Origin: Kaistella yonginensis | GTDB lineage: Bacteria > Bacteroidota > Bacteroidia > Flavobacteriales > Weeksellaceae | Direction of reading: 5' to 3' | NCBI RefSeq assembly: GCF_030409525.1 | Contig: NZ_JAUFQB010000010.1 | Coordinates: 62,001 to 126,000, forward strand | DNA: 64,000 nucleotides | Shown here: one piece after another, positions 53,451 through 62,954 of the stretch | How positions within the stretch are numbered: position 1 is the stretch's first letter | Layout of the letters: each line of letters opens with the position of its first letter | The notes under the pieces: generated by a model | What the model saw: the letters and a program-made list of their open reading frames with translations, nothing else | Databases searched by the model: none | What the model was told of the DNA's origin: nothing | Position numbers and translations under genes: made by a program

Positions 53451-54260
53451 TTAAAGTTTGCCGCCAGATGCTTTGAAATATTGCAAAGCTTTGGGCATAT
53501 GCTTTTCTAAATCTGCTCTACGGGTGTCAGGATTAGGGTGCGTAGAAAGAAATTCTGGTGGTCGATTTCCAGACGAGGCAGCTTCCATTCTCTGCCAGAA
53601 AGGATGTGCTTCTCGTGGATCGTAACCTGCCATTGCCATCAAATACAGACCCATTTCATCTGCTTCCAACTCTTGACTTCTGCCATATTTTAATAGTGCT
53701 ACTTGAGCACCTAAAGGATAAGCTTGTTGAAAAATCGCAGCCATTTGGCCATTCGAAATCGTGCTTCCTAAAATTGCGCCACCATATTCTGCAATCATAC
53801 CTTGTGATATTCTCTCGTTTCCATGGCCTGCTATGGCGTGGGAAATCTCGTGACCCAAAACTACTGCTAAGCCGGTATCTGTTTTTGTGATAGGCATAAT
53901 TCCCGTATAAACGGCCACTTTACCACCAGGCATACACCACGCATTAACCTGCTTATCATCAATTAAATTAAATTCCCATTGATAATTGGCAAGATCAGCT
54001 TCTCTACCTATTCCACGGTAATAATTATTGGCAGCATTTTTTATCCTCAAACCTACGTTCTGAACGCTTTTTGCTTGAGTAGTCCCAGAAACAACCTTCG
54101 CAGTCGACAAAGCTTGACGGTACTGCTGAAGAGCCATCGCTGAAATCTCTTGATTGTTTGCCAACTGAATTGACTTGCGACCCGTGATTGGGTTGGTAGT
54201 ACAGGCGATCATCATTGCAGACACAATGCTGATTCCCAATATTTTGTTTATATTCTTCAT
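53451..54260 (-). CDS. M48 family metalloprotease lipoprotein
   Basis: 269 residues from the ATG at 54260. Lipoprotein signal peptide with Cys20 (MMIAC/TTNP). Zinc site HEISH at 137-141, third ligand Glu197 in ELEADEMG, as in LoiP/YcaL/BepA-type M48 peptidases. The TNPITGRKSIQL start is typical of this group. It acts in the periplasm, likely on misfolded envelope proteins. Monocistronic. Confidence 0.92.
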   Translation of the reverse strand: MKNINKILGISIVSAMMIACTTNPITGRKSIQLANNQEISAMALQQYRQALSTAKVVSGTTQAKSVQNVGLRIKNAANNYYRGIGREADLANYQWEFNLIDDKQVNAWCMPGGKVAVYTGIMPITKTDTGLAVVLGHEISHAIAGHGNERISQGMIAEYGGAILGSTISNGQMAAIFQQAYPLGAQVALLKYGRSQELEADEMGLYLMAMAGYDPREAHPFWQRMEAASSGNRPPEFLSTHPNPDTRRADLEKHMPKALQYFKASGGKL

Positions 54261-54360
54261 CGTTTTATAAATTACTTTTAAGGAATTAAACAATTTTTAT
54301 TCCAAAAAAAGATTTAAGAGGCAATATTGCATAATTTTTGCATGAGTACCAAAAAATCTC

Positions 54361-54897
54361 ATGAGAAATTTACATAAAATAGTAATTGCTGTTTTCACTT
54401 TTATTTTAATGTATTCTTGTCGTACACAGAATAATATCCCTGCGTCAGGAAATATTGTGTCATTGTTGGAGAGCAATGAATTTACTTTTGTCGCACAGCA
54501 CGCAAATCCAAGTAATTTGGATGTTATAAATGTTATGAATTCACTTCCGGGTGGCAGTTCTTCGCGGATGATGGATTTAGACTACGGTTATTCCATAGAA
54601 ATCCGAAAAGATAAACTAGAGGTCACTTTACCCTACTTTGGCAGAATGTACACTTCAAACATGGATCCCGACAAAAATTCTTACCGATTCACTTCGAAAG
54701 ATTTTACCATTAATAAAAAAGAAGGTAAAAAAGGAAGTCTCTTGTATACCATTACAACCAACGATCAGCAAAACACGAAGACCATTTTTATGGAGGTTTT
54801 CAAAAATGCTAAAACCTATGTGTCAATCGATTCTAATGACAGGCAACCCATTTCTTATGATGGTTATGTTACAGTAAATAGGACTGTAAAAAACTAA
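54361..54897 (+). CDS. DUF4251 domain-containing lipoprotein
   Basis: 178 residues. Lipobox around Cys20 (LMYSC/RTQN). The DUF4251 pattern FTFVAQHANP, SRMMDLDYGYSIEIRKDKLEVTLPYFGRMY and DFTINKKEGKKGSLLYTI is present. Function unknown; Bacteroidota-specific. Divergent from the M48 gene, convergent with meaB. Confidence 0.88.
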   Translation: MRNLHKIVIAVFTFILMYSCRTQNNIPASGNIVSLLESNEFTFVAQHANPSNLDVINVMNSLPGGSSSRMMDLDYGYSIEIRKDKLEVTLPYFGRMYTSNMDPDKNSYRFTSKDFTINKKEGKKGSLLYTITTNDQQNTKTIFMEVFKNAKTYVSIDSNDRQPISYDGYVTVNRTVKN

Positions 54898-54901
54898 CCT
54901 A

Positions 54902-55882
54902 TTATCCGATTAATTTCTCAACAAAAATTTTTGCTTCTGTACTTGGATTTGATTTCAGTTCAGAAGCATTTTTTTTATGTTCTTCATAAAAGGATTCGGT
55001 CAATTTATCTGATTTTGCTTTTTGTAAAATATATTCCTGAACCCAGTAATCAAAACGTTTTTCGGCTTGTTTTTTTCGGGTTTCTTCAAAAGAATGATGA
55101 GTTATTTTTAGATCAATAAATTCTTGAATTTTTTCGTAAACCTCTTGTAATCCCGCATTGTTTAAAGCAGAACCCAGCAGAACCGGAACTTTCCAGTCTT
55201 TTTCTTTTGATGGTAAAAAATGAAGAGCACGCATCAATTCCACTTTTGTATTTTTTGCTTTAAGGCGGTTTTCTTCTTCAACTTTATTAATGAAAATCAA
55301 ATCCACCATTTCCATAATACCTCGTTTTATTCCCTGAAGTTCGTCGCCACCACCAATAATCTTTAAGAATAAAAAAACATCAGTAATATCGGATACCAGA
55401 ACTTCACTTTGACCAACACCCACGGTTTCAATGAGAATATAATCATACCCCGCCGCTTCGCAAATCAACATCGACTCAAATGTTGCATTAGCAATTCCTC
55501 CCAAAAATCCAGAAGTCGGACTGGGACGAATAAAGGCGTTTTTCTCCTTCGACAATTCTTCCATGCGGGTTTTATCGCCTAAAATAGAACCTTTGTTCAA
55601 AGTAGAACTTGGATCAATCGCTAAGACCGCAACTTTTTTTCCCTGCGCCACGGCTAATTTTCCAAAATTTTCGATAAAGGTCGATTTTCCAGCACCAGGC
55701 ACGCCAGTAATTCCTACTCTTATTGATTTCCCGGTAAAAGTCAAGATTTCTTTTAACAATTCATCCGCCTGATTGCGATGCTCCGCTTTTTTACTTTCGA
55801 CCAACGTAATTGCTTTTCCGAGCAAGCGTTTGTCTCCGGATCGTATTCCATTTATCAGATCTTGGTTTGAAGGCGTTTTCAT
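54902..55882 (-). CDS. meaB: Methylmalonyl-CoA mutase-associated GTPase MeaB
   Basis: 326 residues from the ATG at 55882. G3E-family GTPase that gates cofactor loading and protects methylmalonyl-CoA mutase. Motifs: GVPGAGKST (60-68), AVLAIDPSSTLNKGSILGDKTRM, ETVGVGQSEV, and NKVEEEN as the base-specificity region. The mutase is encoded about 40 kb away at 13051-15168. Stop codons of this gene and the DUF4251 gene are 4 bp apart, with no hairpin between. Confidence 0.94.
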   Translation of the reverse strand: MKTPSNQDLINGIRSGDKRLLGKAITLVESKKAEHRNQADELLKEILTFTGKSIRVGITGVPGAGKSTFIENFGKLAVAQGKKVAVLAIDPSSTLNKGSILGDKTRMEELSKEKNAFIRPSPTSGFLGGIANATFESMLICEAAGYDYILIETVGVGQSEVLVSDITDVFLFLKIIGGGDELQGIKRGIMEMVDLIFINKVEEENRLKAKNTKVELMRALHFLPSKEKDWKVPVLLGSALNNAGLQEVYEKIQEFIDLKITHHSFEETRKKQAEKRFDYWVQEYILQKAKSDKLTESFYEEHKKNASELKSNPSTEAKIFVEKLIG

Positions 55883-56057
55883 TAACTCAAAAATACAATT
55901 CTTTTCTGAAATCAATTCAACTATTTACCGGCTAGTGAAAAACTAAGCCTCTACGAATGGTCAAAATATTATCGGGAAATAAAATAGTTAAGATTTTTAT
56001 ATTTTAACAAAATACGTAATTTTCAGAAGGGAGAGGGAAACTGAAAATAAAAATTCT

Positions 56058-56065
56058 TATTTTTG
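56058..56065 (+). promoter_or_regulatory. -7 box for the cytochrome c gene
   Basis: TATTTTTG matches TAnnTTTG, 29 bp before the ATG at 56095. No TTG at -33. Confidence 0.4.
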
Positions 56066-56094
56066 AAAGAAATACGTAGTCAAAAACTATAAAA

Positions 56095-56412
56095 ATGAAT
56101 AAGCACAATCAATTTAAAAATGAAGCAATTCCCAATTACAACTTTTTAGTCGCTGCGTTGGGCATTATCGGCTTTATGTTTTCTTGTAGTCCGAAAATTG
56201 GAGAAGCAAGCACTAAAAATAATTCTACTGAATACCTTTCCCAGGGGAAAACAATCTACGACAATTCATGTGGGAAATGCCACGACTTACCCAATCCTAA
56301 GGAATATTCTGCACAAAGTTGGGTAGGTATTATGAATTCGATGGCTCCAAAAGCGAAATTAAATGAGAGCCAACATCAGATGGTTTACGATTACATCGTC
56401 TCTGTTAAATAA
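56095..56412 (+). CDS. Small c-type cytochrome lipoprotein
   Basis: 105 residues. An N-terminal hydrophobic segment ends in a lipobox (FMFSC, Cys31). One heme site CGKCH at 59-63; Met80 or Met83 (IMNSMAPKA) could be the distal ligand. A single small domain like this carries electrons in the periplasm. It is followed 15 bp later by a CsaA-like gene in the same direction. Confidence 0.85.
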   Translation: MNKHNQFKNEAIPNYNFLVAALGIIGFMFSCSPKIGEASTKNNSTEYLSQGKTIYDNSCGKCHDLPNPKEYSAQSWVGIMNSMAPKAKLNESQHQMVYDYIVSVK

Positions 56413-56427
56413 AAAAAATCATTGGCG

Positions 56428-56766
56428 ATGAAACCCGAAATTAGTTGGAGTGATTTTGAAAAACTCGATATAAGAATCGGAACAATTATTTCTGCCTCTG
56501 ATTTTAAACGTGCAAAAAATCCTTCTTATCAAATAGAAATTGATTTTGGCGAGCTTGGAACTAAAAAATCTTCTGCGCAAATCACCGATTTATATGACAA
56601 AGAAGACCTTATTGGAAAACAGATTATTGCCATTGTAAATTTTCCGAAAAAACAGATTGCCAACTTTTTTAGTGAGTGTTTAATATTAGGTGTAATAGGC
56701 GAGAATAAAGAAATCACCATTTTAAGTACCACCTTACCCGTAAAAAATGGCTTGCCTATTGGATAG
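56428..56766 (+). CDS. csaA: CsaA-type tRNA-binding protein
   Basis: 112 residues from the ATG at 56428. Full-length match to the CsaA / tRNA-binding OB-fold type: ISWSDFEKLDIRIGTIISA, KNPSYQIEIDFGELGTKKSSAQIT, IIAIVNFPKKQIANFFSECLILG. CsaA has chaperone-like activity in Bacillus and the fold binds tRNA; the actual role is uncertain. Confidence 0.9.
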   Translation: MKPEISWSDFEKLDIRIGTIISASDFKRAKNPSYQIEIDFGELGTKKSSAQITDLYDKEDLIGKQIIAIVNFPKKQIANFFSECLILGVIGENKEITILSTTLPVKNGLPIG

Positions 56767-56789
56767 AACTATTGTTAAAAACTAAAATT

Positions 56790-57488
56790 ATGATTCAAAA
56801 CATTCCTTTAGAAAAAGTATTATTTCTGGATATTGAGACGGTTCCACAGTTTGGGAATTGGCGGGATTTGGATGAAACCGAGCAATATCTTTGGGATAAA
56901 AAAACAAAATTTCAACGAAAAGAAGAATTTACCGCGGAAGAATATTACACGGAAAGAGGCGGAATCATGGCAGAATTCGGAAAGATTATCTGTATTTCGG
57001 TTGGGATCCTGGAGAAAAATGGCAAATTGAAAATCAAAAGTTTCTACGGAGATGATGAAAAAAAATTGCTGGAAGAATTTGGGGTAATTTTTAACAGTCC
57101 AAAACTGCGGGAAGTTATTCTTTGCGCTCATAATGGGAAAGAATTCGACTTTCCTTGGATTGCCCGCCGTTTTTTAATCAATGGAATGCAGCCGCCACTT
57201 CCTTTTCAAATGTTTGGAAAAAAACCATGGGAAATTCCACATCTCGACACCATGGAGCTTTGGAAATTTGGAGATTACAAATCATTTATCTCTTTGGAAC
57301 TATTGGCTCATCTCTTCGGAATACCCACGCCAAAAGATGATATAGATGGTTCAATGGTGGCATCAATCTACTATATAGAGAAAGACTTATTTAGAATCGT
57401 TAAATATTGTGAAAAAGATGTCTTAACTTTGGCAAATGTTTTCCGGCGCATGCGGCAGGAGGATTTATTAGACAAAAGCGAAAATTAA
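56790..57488 (+). CDS. 3'-5' exonuclease, DNA polymerase B-like (PF10108 type)
   Basis: 232 residues from the ATG at 56790. The DEDD-type exonuclease motif I is VLFLDIETVP (Asp14, Glu16), motif II is LCAHNGKEFDFPWIARRF, and motif III is around IVKYCEKDVLTLANVF. This group is common in Bacteroidota and likely degrades or proofreads single-stranded nucleic acid. It lies between csaA and the SufT-like gene. Confidence 0.87.
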   Translation: MIQNIPLEKVLFLDIETVPQFGNWRDLDETEQYLWDKKTKFQRKEEFTAEEYYTERGGIMAEFGKIICISVGILEKNGKLKIKSFYGDDEKKLLEEFGVIFNSPKLREVILCAHNGKEFDFPWIARRFLINGMQPPLPFQMFGKKPWEIPHLDTMELWKFGDYKSFISLELLAHLFGIPTPKDDIDGSMVASIYYIEKDLFRIVKYCEKDVLTLANVFRRMRQEDLLDKSEN

Positions 57489-57504
57489 ACGTTCCAAAAT
57501 AAGA

Positions 57505-57831
57505 ATGAAATATACAGACGAAAAAATTGCCGAAATTGGTGAAAATATTATTACCGCACTTAAAACCGTATACGATCCAGAAATCCCGGTTGATATTTAT
57601 GAACTAGGATTAATCTATGATGTACAGATTTCTGATGAGGGTAAAGTAAAAGTGATTATGACTTTAACAACACCGAACTGCCCGGTCGCAGAAAGTTTGC
57701 CTGCTGAAGTTCGCCAGCGCGTAACTGAAGTTGATGAGGTTAATGAAGTAGATTTAGAGCTTACCTTTGAACCAGCCTGGAACAAAGACATGATGAGTGA
57801 AGAAGCCCGATTTGAATTGGGAATGTTCTAA
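57505..57831 (+). CDS. sufT: SUF system Fe-S assembly protein (SufT/MIP18-like)
   Basis: 108 residues. MIP18/DUF59 fold: VYDPEIPVDIYELGLIYDV and TTPNCPVAESLPAEV with Cys59, the reactive Cys. C-terminal tail ELTFEPAWNKDMMSEEAR typical of the SUF-associated group. Helps maturation of Fe-S proteins. In many Bacteroidota it lies in the suf operon; here it is 49 kb away. Confidence 0.88.
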   Translation: MKYTDEKIAEIGENIITALKTVYDPEIPVDIYELGLIYDVQISDEGKVKVIMTLTTPNCPVAESLPAEVRQRVTEVDEVNEVDLELTFEPAWNKDMMSEEARFELGMF

Positions 57832-57836
57832 AATAT

Positions 57837-57863
57837 AAATGCTGGATAATTCCAGCATTTTTT
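57837..57863 (+). terminator. Terminator after the sufT-like gene
   Basis: 10-bp stem AAATGCTGGA / TCCAGCATTT, loop TAAT, followed by T residues. Confidence 0.85.
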
Positions 57864-57870
57864 ATTCTAT

Positions 57871-58272
57871 TTATTCAAATTCGAACATTACTGTTTTTTG
57901 TACGTTAGGATGAATAGATAAGGCTACAGGGCAATTAAGTGCCGTATCCTCGATGAATTTCTTCTGTTCATCTGTAAATTTCCCAGGGATTCTTACAATA
58001 CAAAAGATGGTTCCGATTCTTTTCGGTTCTGGATGGGTTGATTTTTTTAACTCACAGGTTGCGCCTTTAATGAAAATCCCTCTAGGTTCCCCTAGTACCG
58101 CAACTGCCATTAACATAGATTGGCCATAGGAAATACCAAAAATATCTGATGGCGAGAATAATTCTGAAGTTCCTCCTTCTCGTAATGGTGCACAAGTAGT
58201 AATGGTCGCACCAGATTTCTCATGTTGTGAAACGATTTTAAAATCTCCCAAATAGGTAATTGTTGAAGTCAT
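57871..58272 (-). CDS. OsmC-family protein lacking the first catalytic Cys
   Basis: 133 residues with the OsmC/Ohr fold pattern. Usual members have two redox Cys. Here the position of the peroxidatic Cys (in PSDIFGISYGQSM) is Ser52, while the second Cys is kept as Cys114 in ALNCPVALSIHPNV. It is therefore unlikely to be a classical thiol peroxidase. Just downstream of mvaB on the same strand (77 bp). Confidence 0.85.
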   Translation of the reverse strand: MTSTITYLGDFKIVSQHEKSGATITTCAPLREGGTSELFSPSDIFGISYGQSMLMAVAVLGEPRGIFIKGATCELKKSTHPEPKRIGTIFCIVRIPGKFTDEQKKFIEDTALNCPVALSIHPNVQKTVMFEFE

Positions 58273-58349
58273 AGTCTTTTGTTTATTTTAGTTAAAGATA
58301 ATAAATTCAATTAAGATTTAGAACAAAATTAAAATGAGAATTGTTAGCA

Positions 58350-59198
58350 TTAAAAATGAAAAATATCTTTGGCTTTGTTAAAGGCACTTTCGAAATGCAG
58401 TAAGTTTAGGGAATGGTCGATTTTTTCAACCGCCATAAAATTAATCACTTGTTCGGTCGGCATATTTCCTACCAAATCATCTTTCGCCATTGGGCAACCA
58501 CCAATTCCTTTAATTGCGGAATCAAATCTGCGACAACCATTATCGTAGGCTGCTTTCAATTTCATATAGGAATCTTCGTAACGGTTATGGAAATGTGCGC
58601 CAAAATCAATTCCAGAATATTTTGTAGGGATGGTTTTAAAAAGTAATTCTATTTGCTCGCGCGAGCCAGTTCCAGTGGTATCAGAGAGGAGAATATTTTT
58701 AATCCCGATGTCATGAAATCGCTGCGCCCAATAATCCACCTCAGCAGATTTCCAGACTTCGCCATAGGGATTCCCGAAAGCCATGGAAAAATATACATTT
58801 AAAATCCGCCCATCTGATTCTAAAACTTGGTTAATTTTTTTAATATCTTTAAAAGCTTCTTCTTGATTTTTATTGGTATTTCGAAATTGAAAAGTTTCTG
58901 AAATCGAGAAAGGAAAACCGAGAATATCAACAGCTTGGTGGCTTAATGCTTTTTCTGCTCCGCGATAGTTCGCAACAATCACTGATAATTTAGTATTAGA
59001 AACGCCTTTATCAATTTCATCGATCACCGTACCGGAATCTGCCATCTGCGGGATAGCCTTAGGTGAAACAAAACTCCCACAATCGAGCACATCAAAACCA
59101 ACTTCCATTAATGAATTAAGATAGTCTATTTTCTTCTGCGTCGGGATAAATTCTCCCCAGCCTTGCATCGCATCACGAGGACATTCTGTTAAAAACAT
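58350..59198 (-). CDS. mvaB: Hydroxymethylglutaryl-CoA lyase
   Basis: 282 residues. Cleaves HMG-CoA to acetyl-CoA and acetoacetate in leucine breakdown. ECPRDAMQG at the start holds the catalytic Arg8; metal-binding His residues are in AHFHNR (202, 204); the flexible-loop signature GIGGCPMAKDDLVGN contains Cys235. Complete, cytosolic. Confidence 0.93.
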   Translation of the reverse strand: MFLTECPRDAMQGWGEFIPTQKKIDYLNSLMEVGFDVLDCGSFVSPKAIPQMADSGTVIDEIDKGVSNTKLSVIVANYRGAEKALSHQAVDILGFPFSISETFQFRNTNKNQEEAFKDIKKINQVLESDGRILNVYFSMAFGNPYGEVWKSAEVDYWAQRFHDIGIKNILLSDTTGTGSREQIELLFKTIPTKYSGIDFGAHFHNRYEDSYMKLKAAYDNGCRRFDSAIKGIGGCPMAKDDLVGNMPTEQVINFMAVEKIDHSLNLLHFESAFNKAKDIFHF

Positions 59199-59334
59199 TT
59201 CTATTTTTTGATTTTCTCAAATATACCAAAACTTTGAAAAATGCTTAAAAAAAACAAAATCCTTTTAAGATAATCATTTTCAGTAACTTAGATAAAACAC
59301 AGCCATTATTGTAACCAAAATATTTCCGAAAATC

Positions 59335-59367
59335 TTGCGCAATCCTCACGCTAAAATTTTAACTTTG
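59335..59367 (+). promoter_or_regulatory. pepT promoter
   Basis: TTG at 59335-59337, a 22-bp spacer and TAACTTTG at 59360-59367, 16 bp before the ATG. Confidence 0.55.
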
Positions 59368-59383
59368 TTAAAAATACGCAATT

Positions 59384-60643
59384 ATGACAACCATATCTTT
59401 TAATCTCGATTGGAAACTGAAACTACAAAACCGTTTTATTAATTATGTTAAAATATATTCAACCAGCGATCCTGAAAGTGAATCGACCCCTTCCACGCCC
59501 CAACAATGGGATATTGCGAATTATATTTTTGAAGAACTTAAAACACTCGGTTTAAGTGATGTCTCGATGGATGAACACGGCTATATCTACGCGTACTTGC
59601 CCTCTAATTTGGAAAATGATGACGAGCCAGTGGTTGGTTTTATCGCGCACTATGACACCTCACCTGACTTTAACGGAGAACATGTAAAACCGAAAATTTG
59701 GGATGACTATGATGGAGGTGATTTGCTTTTAAATAAAAAAACAGGATTCACGCTTTCCCCTTCAAAATTTGAAACATTAAATGATTATGTAGGGAAAACA
59801 TTAATAACGACGGACGGAACAACACTGCTTGGTGCCGATGATAAAGCTGGGATTGCAGAAATCGTTACTGCCGCAGAATATTTATTGGCGCATCCGGAAA
59901 TTAAGCATGGCCGAATTGCGATTGGATTTACACCGGACGAAGAAATAGGACGTGGTGCACATAAATTTGACGTAAAGAAATTCGGCGCAGAATGGGCCTA
60001 CACCATGGATGGTAGTGAGGTTGGAGAATTAGAATATGAAAATTTCAATGCCGCAGGAGCAGTGGTTACAATTCATGGTTTAAGTGTACATCCTGGTTAT
60101 GCGATTGGTAAAATGGTGAACGCATCTTTATTGGCTGCAGAATTTATTCAAATGCTGCCAGCGCACGAAACGCCTTCTACGACTAAAGGATTTGAAGGAT
60201 TCTATCATTTAATGGATGTTAAAGCAGATGTTTCTGAAGCAAAAATTCAATACATTATTCGTGATCACGACAACGAGAAATTTGAAGCGAGAAAAAAATT
60301 CATGACGGGAGCCGTTGCAGAATTCAATAAAAAATTTGGTGACGGTACTGCAGAAGTGGAGATCAAAGAACAATACCGCAATATGAAGCAGCAGTTTGAA
60401 GGAAAAATGCATATTATAGACCTGGCAGAACAGGCGATGATTGACGCGAACATTGAACCGAAAATTAAAGCCATCCGCGGCGGTACAGACGGCGCACAAC
60501 TTTCTTATATGGGATTGCCTTGTCCAAACATTTTTGCAGGCGGAATTAACTTCCACGGGCCATACGAATACGTATGCCTAGAGTCGATGGAAAAAGCCGT
60601 GAAGGTTATTGTAAATATTGCAAAAGCGGTGAAGAAAATATAA
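59384..60643 (+). CDS. pepT: Peptidase T
   Basis: 419 residues. Zinc aminotripeptidase of family M20. Metal and catalytic motifs: AHYDTSPD, LLGADDKAG, FTPDEEIGRG, MDGSEVGELEYENF and AIRGGTDGAQLSYMGLPCPN with the final FHGPYEYV. Cytosolic tripeptide hydrolysis. Convergent with the heme-binding gene. Confidence 0.95.
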   Translation: MTTISFNLDWKLKLQNRFINYVKIYSTSDPESESTPSTPQQWDIANYIFEELKTLGLSDVSMDEHGYIYAYLPSNLENDDEPVVGFIAHYDTSPDFNGEHVKPKIWDDYDGGDLLLNKKTGFTLSPSKFETLNDYVGKTLITTDGTTLLGADDKAGIAEIVTAAEYLLAHPEIKHGRIAIGFTPDEEIGRGAHKFDVKKFGAEWAYTMDGSEVGELEYENFNAAGAVVTIHGLSVHPGYAIGKMVNASLLAAEFIQMLPAHETPSTTKGFEGFYHLMDVKADVSEAKIQYIIRDHDNEKFEARKKFMTGAVAEFNKKFGDGTAEVEIKEQYRNMKQQFEGKMHIIDLAEQAMIDANIEPKIKAIRGGTDGAQLSYMGLPCPNIFAGGINFHGPYEYVCLESMEKAVKVIVNIAKAVKKI

Positions 60644-60788
60644 AAAAAACTCCATTGAAAATTTCACGATATTTCTAAAGCCATTATTCTACGCAGAAAT
60701 TGTATTTATTGGTAAAGGTTTAATTCATTGAACCATAACTATGGAAAATAATTACGATTTCTGCCAAGAGTACATTAATTAAATAAAA

Positions 60789-61247
60789 TTAATAATTTCC
60801 TGTTTTTACAATATCTTCAAAGTACTTGGTTAATAAAATTCTTTCCGCTTTCGAAAGATTGGCCTCTGGATGTTGTGCAATATAGCCAGGCATCGGCATG
60901 GAATAAACCTGTAAAGAATTAACAGTCTTATCGAGCATGCTCTTTTTTAAATCACGGTTAAAAGTTCCCCACTCAGAGAAATTGAGATACCCTTTTCCTT
61001 TATTAATATGGTTTTTTATTGACCAAGAAATTGGGGCCACATATGCATATTTCGGATAAACCGTTTCGTTGGAATGACAGTCGTAGCAGGCGATTTTTAG
61101 TAGCTTTTCAATTTTGGCGGGCGTTTGATATACGTTGACAAAATCCACTTTAGAATCTACCGGTTTATTGGTTCTGTTGATTGGGATAAACTGGATGAGT
61201 GCAAAAACAATCAAAAACCAATAAAGAATATTTAAAAAAGTTTTCAT
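60789..61247 (-). CDS. Heme-binding domain protein (Haem_bd)
   Basis: 152 residues with an N-terminal membrane anchor (4-22). Heme attachment motif CYDCH at 54-58 in KIACYDCHSNETVYPKYAYVAPISW, then GYLNFSEWG, typical of this c-type-like family. Probably periplasmic redox protein. The ATG overlaps the upstream stop as ATGA, so it is coupled to the gene at 61244. Confidence 0.88.
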   Translation of the reverse strand: MKTFLNILYWFLIVFALIQFIPINRTNKPVDSKVDFVNVYQTPAKIEKLLKIACYDCHSNETVYPKYAYVAPISWSIKNHINKGKGYLNFSEWGTFNRDLKKSMLDKTVNSLQVYSMPMPGYIAQHPEANLSKAERILLTKYFEDIVKTGNY

Positions 61248-62926
61248 TGAGGCGTAGCTATATTTAAAGGAGTTTGGGTTTGGTTTTTTTGGACTTCTTC
61301 TTCATTTTCTGACTTTTGGCTGGCAAGGATCCAGGTTTCACGAATCTCCCACAAGGGTCTGATTTCTATTTTTTTGTCTAAAAGATAGACCGGTTCTGCA
61401 AAAATATTTTCTGCAAAATCCGCATAATCCCAGATGCCATTTTCATTTTCATCAACCATAATTCGCAGGTCATATTTTCCAGGTTTCAATGATTTGAAGT
61501 TGATATTCTTTTCAAGTCCATATTGGGAATAGGCAACTGTTCCGTTTTCATTAACCATTTGAATCCAAAATTTATTTTTAGGTTCATTTTCTAAGATTAC
61601 GGATAAATCTCCATAGTTTTCTATTTTATCTGCTTCAAAATCAAACCGGTAGGATTTTTTCAAGGTTTCATAGTAGGAAGATGCCGTTTCTTTCGGAATG
61701 GTTAATGAATATTTTTTACCTTCTTTAAAATCTGATTGAATGTGAATTTCAAAAGGATTCTTTTTAGAGATTTCTGCCGTGAAATCTTGTTTAAGACTGT
61801 CTGAAACGAGGATCCATTTTTCGGGTTGGATTTTATCAACCAAATAATTAGAAGTCACCACGAAATCTTGTTTTGGGGCTAATAAATTCCCGCGATTATT
61901 GGCGATTGACATTTCATTTTTCGCATTATACCGATAAAAAAGCGAAACGGTATCTTTTTTAATTCCCGCATCATAACTGAATTTCAGATTTTCATTGCTT
62001 GTAATACCAATATTCTGCTCAGTTGCATTAAACCAAATGGTCGCAGAATCTGATTTTGGCAAATGTGTTATTTTGTAATCCTTTAATTTTTCATTTAAAG
62101 AAACTATTTTTACGTCTGCTGGATTTCCTTCAAAAGTCATTAAAATTCCACCTGCAATTTCTTTCATCTCTACATACTTTAACGGTTTTTTAGAAGGGTA
62201 AAGGTCAATATTCAATCCAGAAACACTTTTATTTAAAGTAATTTTTTCCTTTAAGAAACCTACTTTTTCTTTTCCAAAGTCGTAGACCGAATTTGCGTTG
62301 CTGTCTTCAAAAGCTAAAATATGATAATTGCCAGGAGCCAAATAATTAAGCTCATAATATCCGTCAGGATCGGCTTTCGTTATGTAATAAGGTTTTTGCC
62401 GATAATTCATAGAGTCTTTTTCTTGGTAGAGGCCAACCACTAAACTCCCTTCTTCCTCTTTTTTATCTTTTTCTTTAAAGAGACTTTTTAATTCTCCGCT
62501 GATATACAAACTGTCGATTTTTTCACCCGTAGAAAAAGCAAAATTATAGTAGGTAAGGGCGTTTCCTTCATTGTTATCTACAATTGCATTTCCAAAATTA
62601 AAGTTGTAGGTGGTGTTGGCTTGCAAAGTATCTGCCCATTTAATCAGTACATATTTGTTGCCCATTCCAGAGGGAAGAATTTTGGTGATTTTTTGCAAAG
62701 GTGGCGAGATAATCAATTGTTTGTTAATATCTTTCAGCACAATGTATTCATCAAAATCAATCCGAAGTTCTCTGATGTCTCGCGGCACATTAATTCTGGG
62801 ACTATCAATATTGCTTCCGGTTACTTGCGGGGGAATACTGTCTTTTGCACCTCCCACGGGCGATCCAACTCGTGCGCACGATGCCAAAAGAAAGCTGATA
62901 AAAACCAGAAATAAGAATCTTTTCAT
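61244..62926 (-). CDS. Ig-like domain lipoprotein
   Basis: 560 residues from the ATG at 62926. Lipoprotein signal peptide with Cys18 or so (LLASC/ARVG). The N-terminal region PVGGAKDSIPPQVTGSNIDSPRINV and YIVLKDINKQLIISPPL form a Big_5-type Ig-like domain. Later segments (YYELNYLAPGNYHILAFEDSNANSVYD and KSLKPGKYDLRIMVDENENGIWDYADF) are CarboxypepD-like beta domains. Surface or periplasmic protein, function unknown. In an operon with the heme protein. Confidence 0.85.
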   Translation of the reverse strand: MKRFLFLVFISFLLASCARVGSPVGGAKDSIPPQVTGSNIDSPRINVPRDIRELRIDFDEYIVLKDINKQLIISPPLQKITKILPSGMGNKYVLIKWADTLQANTTYNFNFGNAIVDNNEGNALTYYNFAFSTGEKIDSLYISGELKSLFKEKDKKEEEGSLVVGLYQEKDSMNYRQKPYYITKADPDGYYELNYLAPGNYHILAFEDSNANSVYDFGKEKVGFLKEKITLNKSVSGLNIDLYPSKKPLKYVEMKEIAGGILMTFEGNPADVKIVSLNEKLKDYKITHLPKSDSATIWFNATEQNIGITSNENLKFSYDAGIKKDTVSLFYRYNAKNEMSIANNRGNLLAPKQDFVVTSNYLVDKIQPEKWILVSDSLKQDFTAEISKKNPFEIHIQSDFKEGKKYSLTIPKETASSYYETLKKSYRFDFEADKIENYGDLSVILENEPKNKFWIQMVNENGTVAYSQYGLEKNINFKSLKPGKYDLRIMVDENENGIWDYADFAENIFAEPVYLLDKKIEIRPLWEIRETWILASQKSENEEEVQKNQTQTPLNIATPQ

Positions 62927-62954
62927 GAAAAGGATTTGTGCAAAATTAAGAAAT

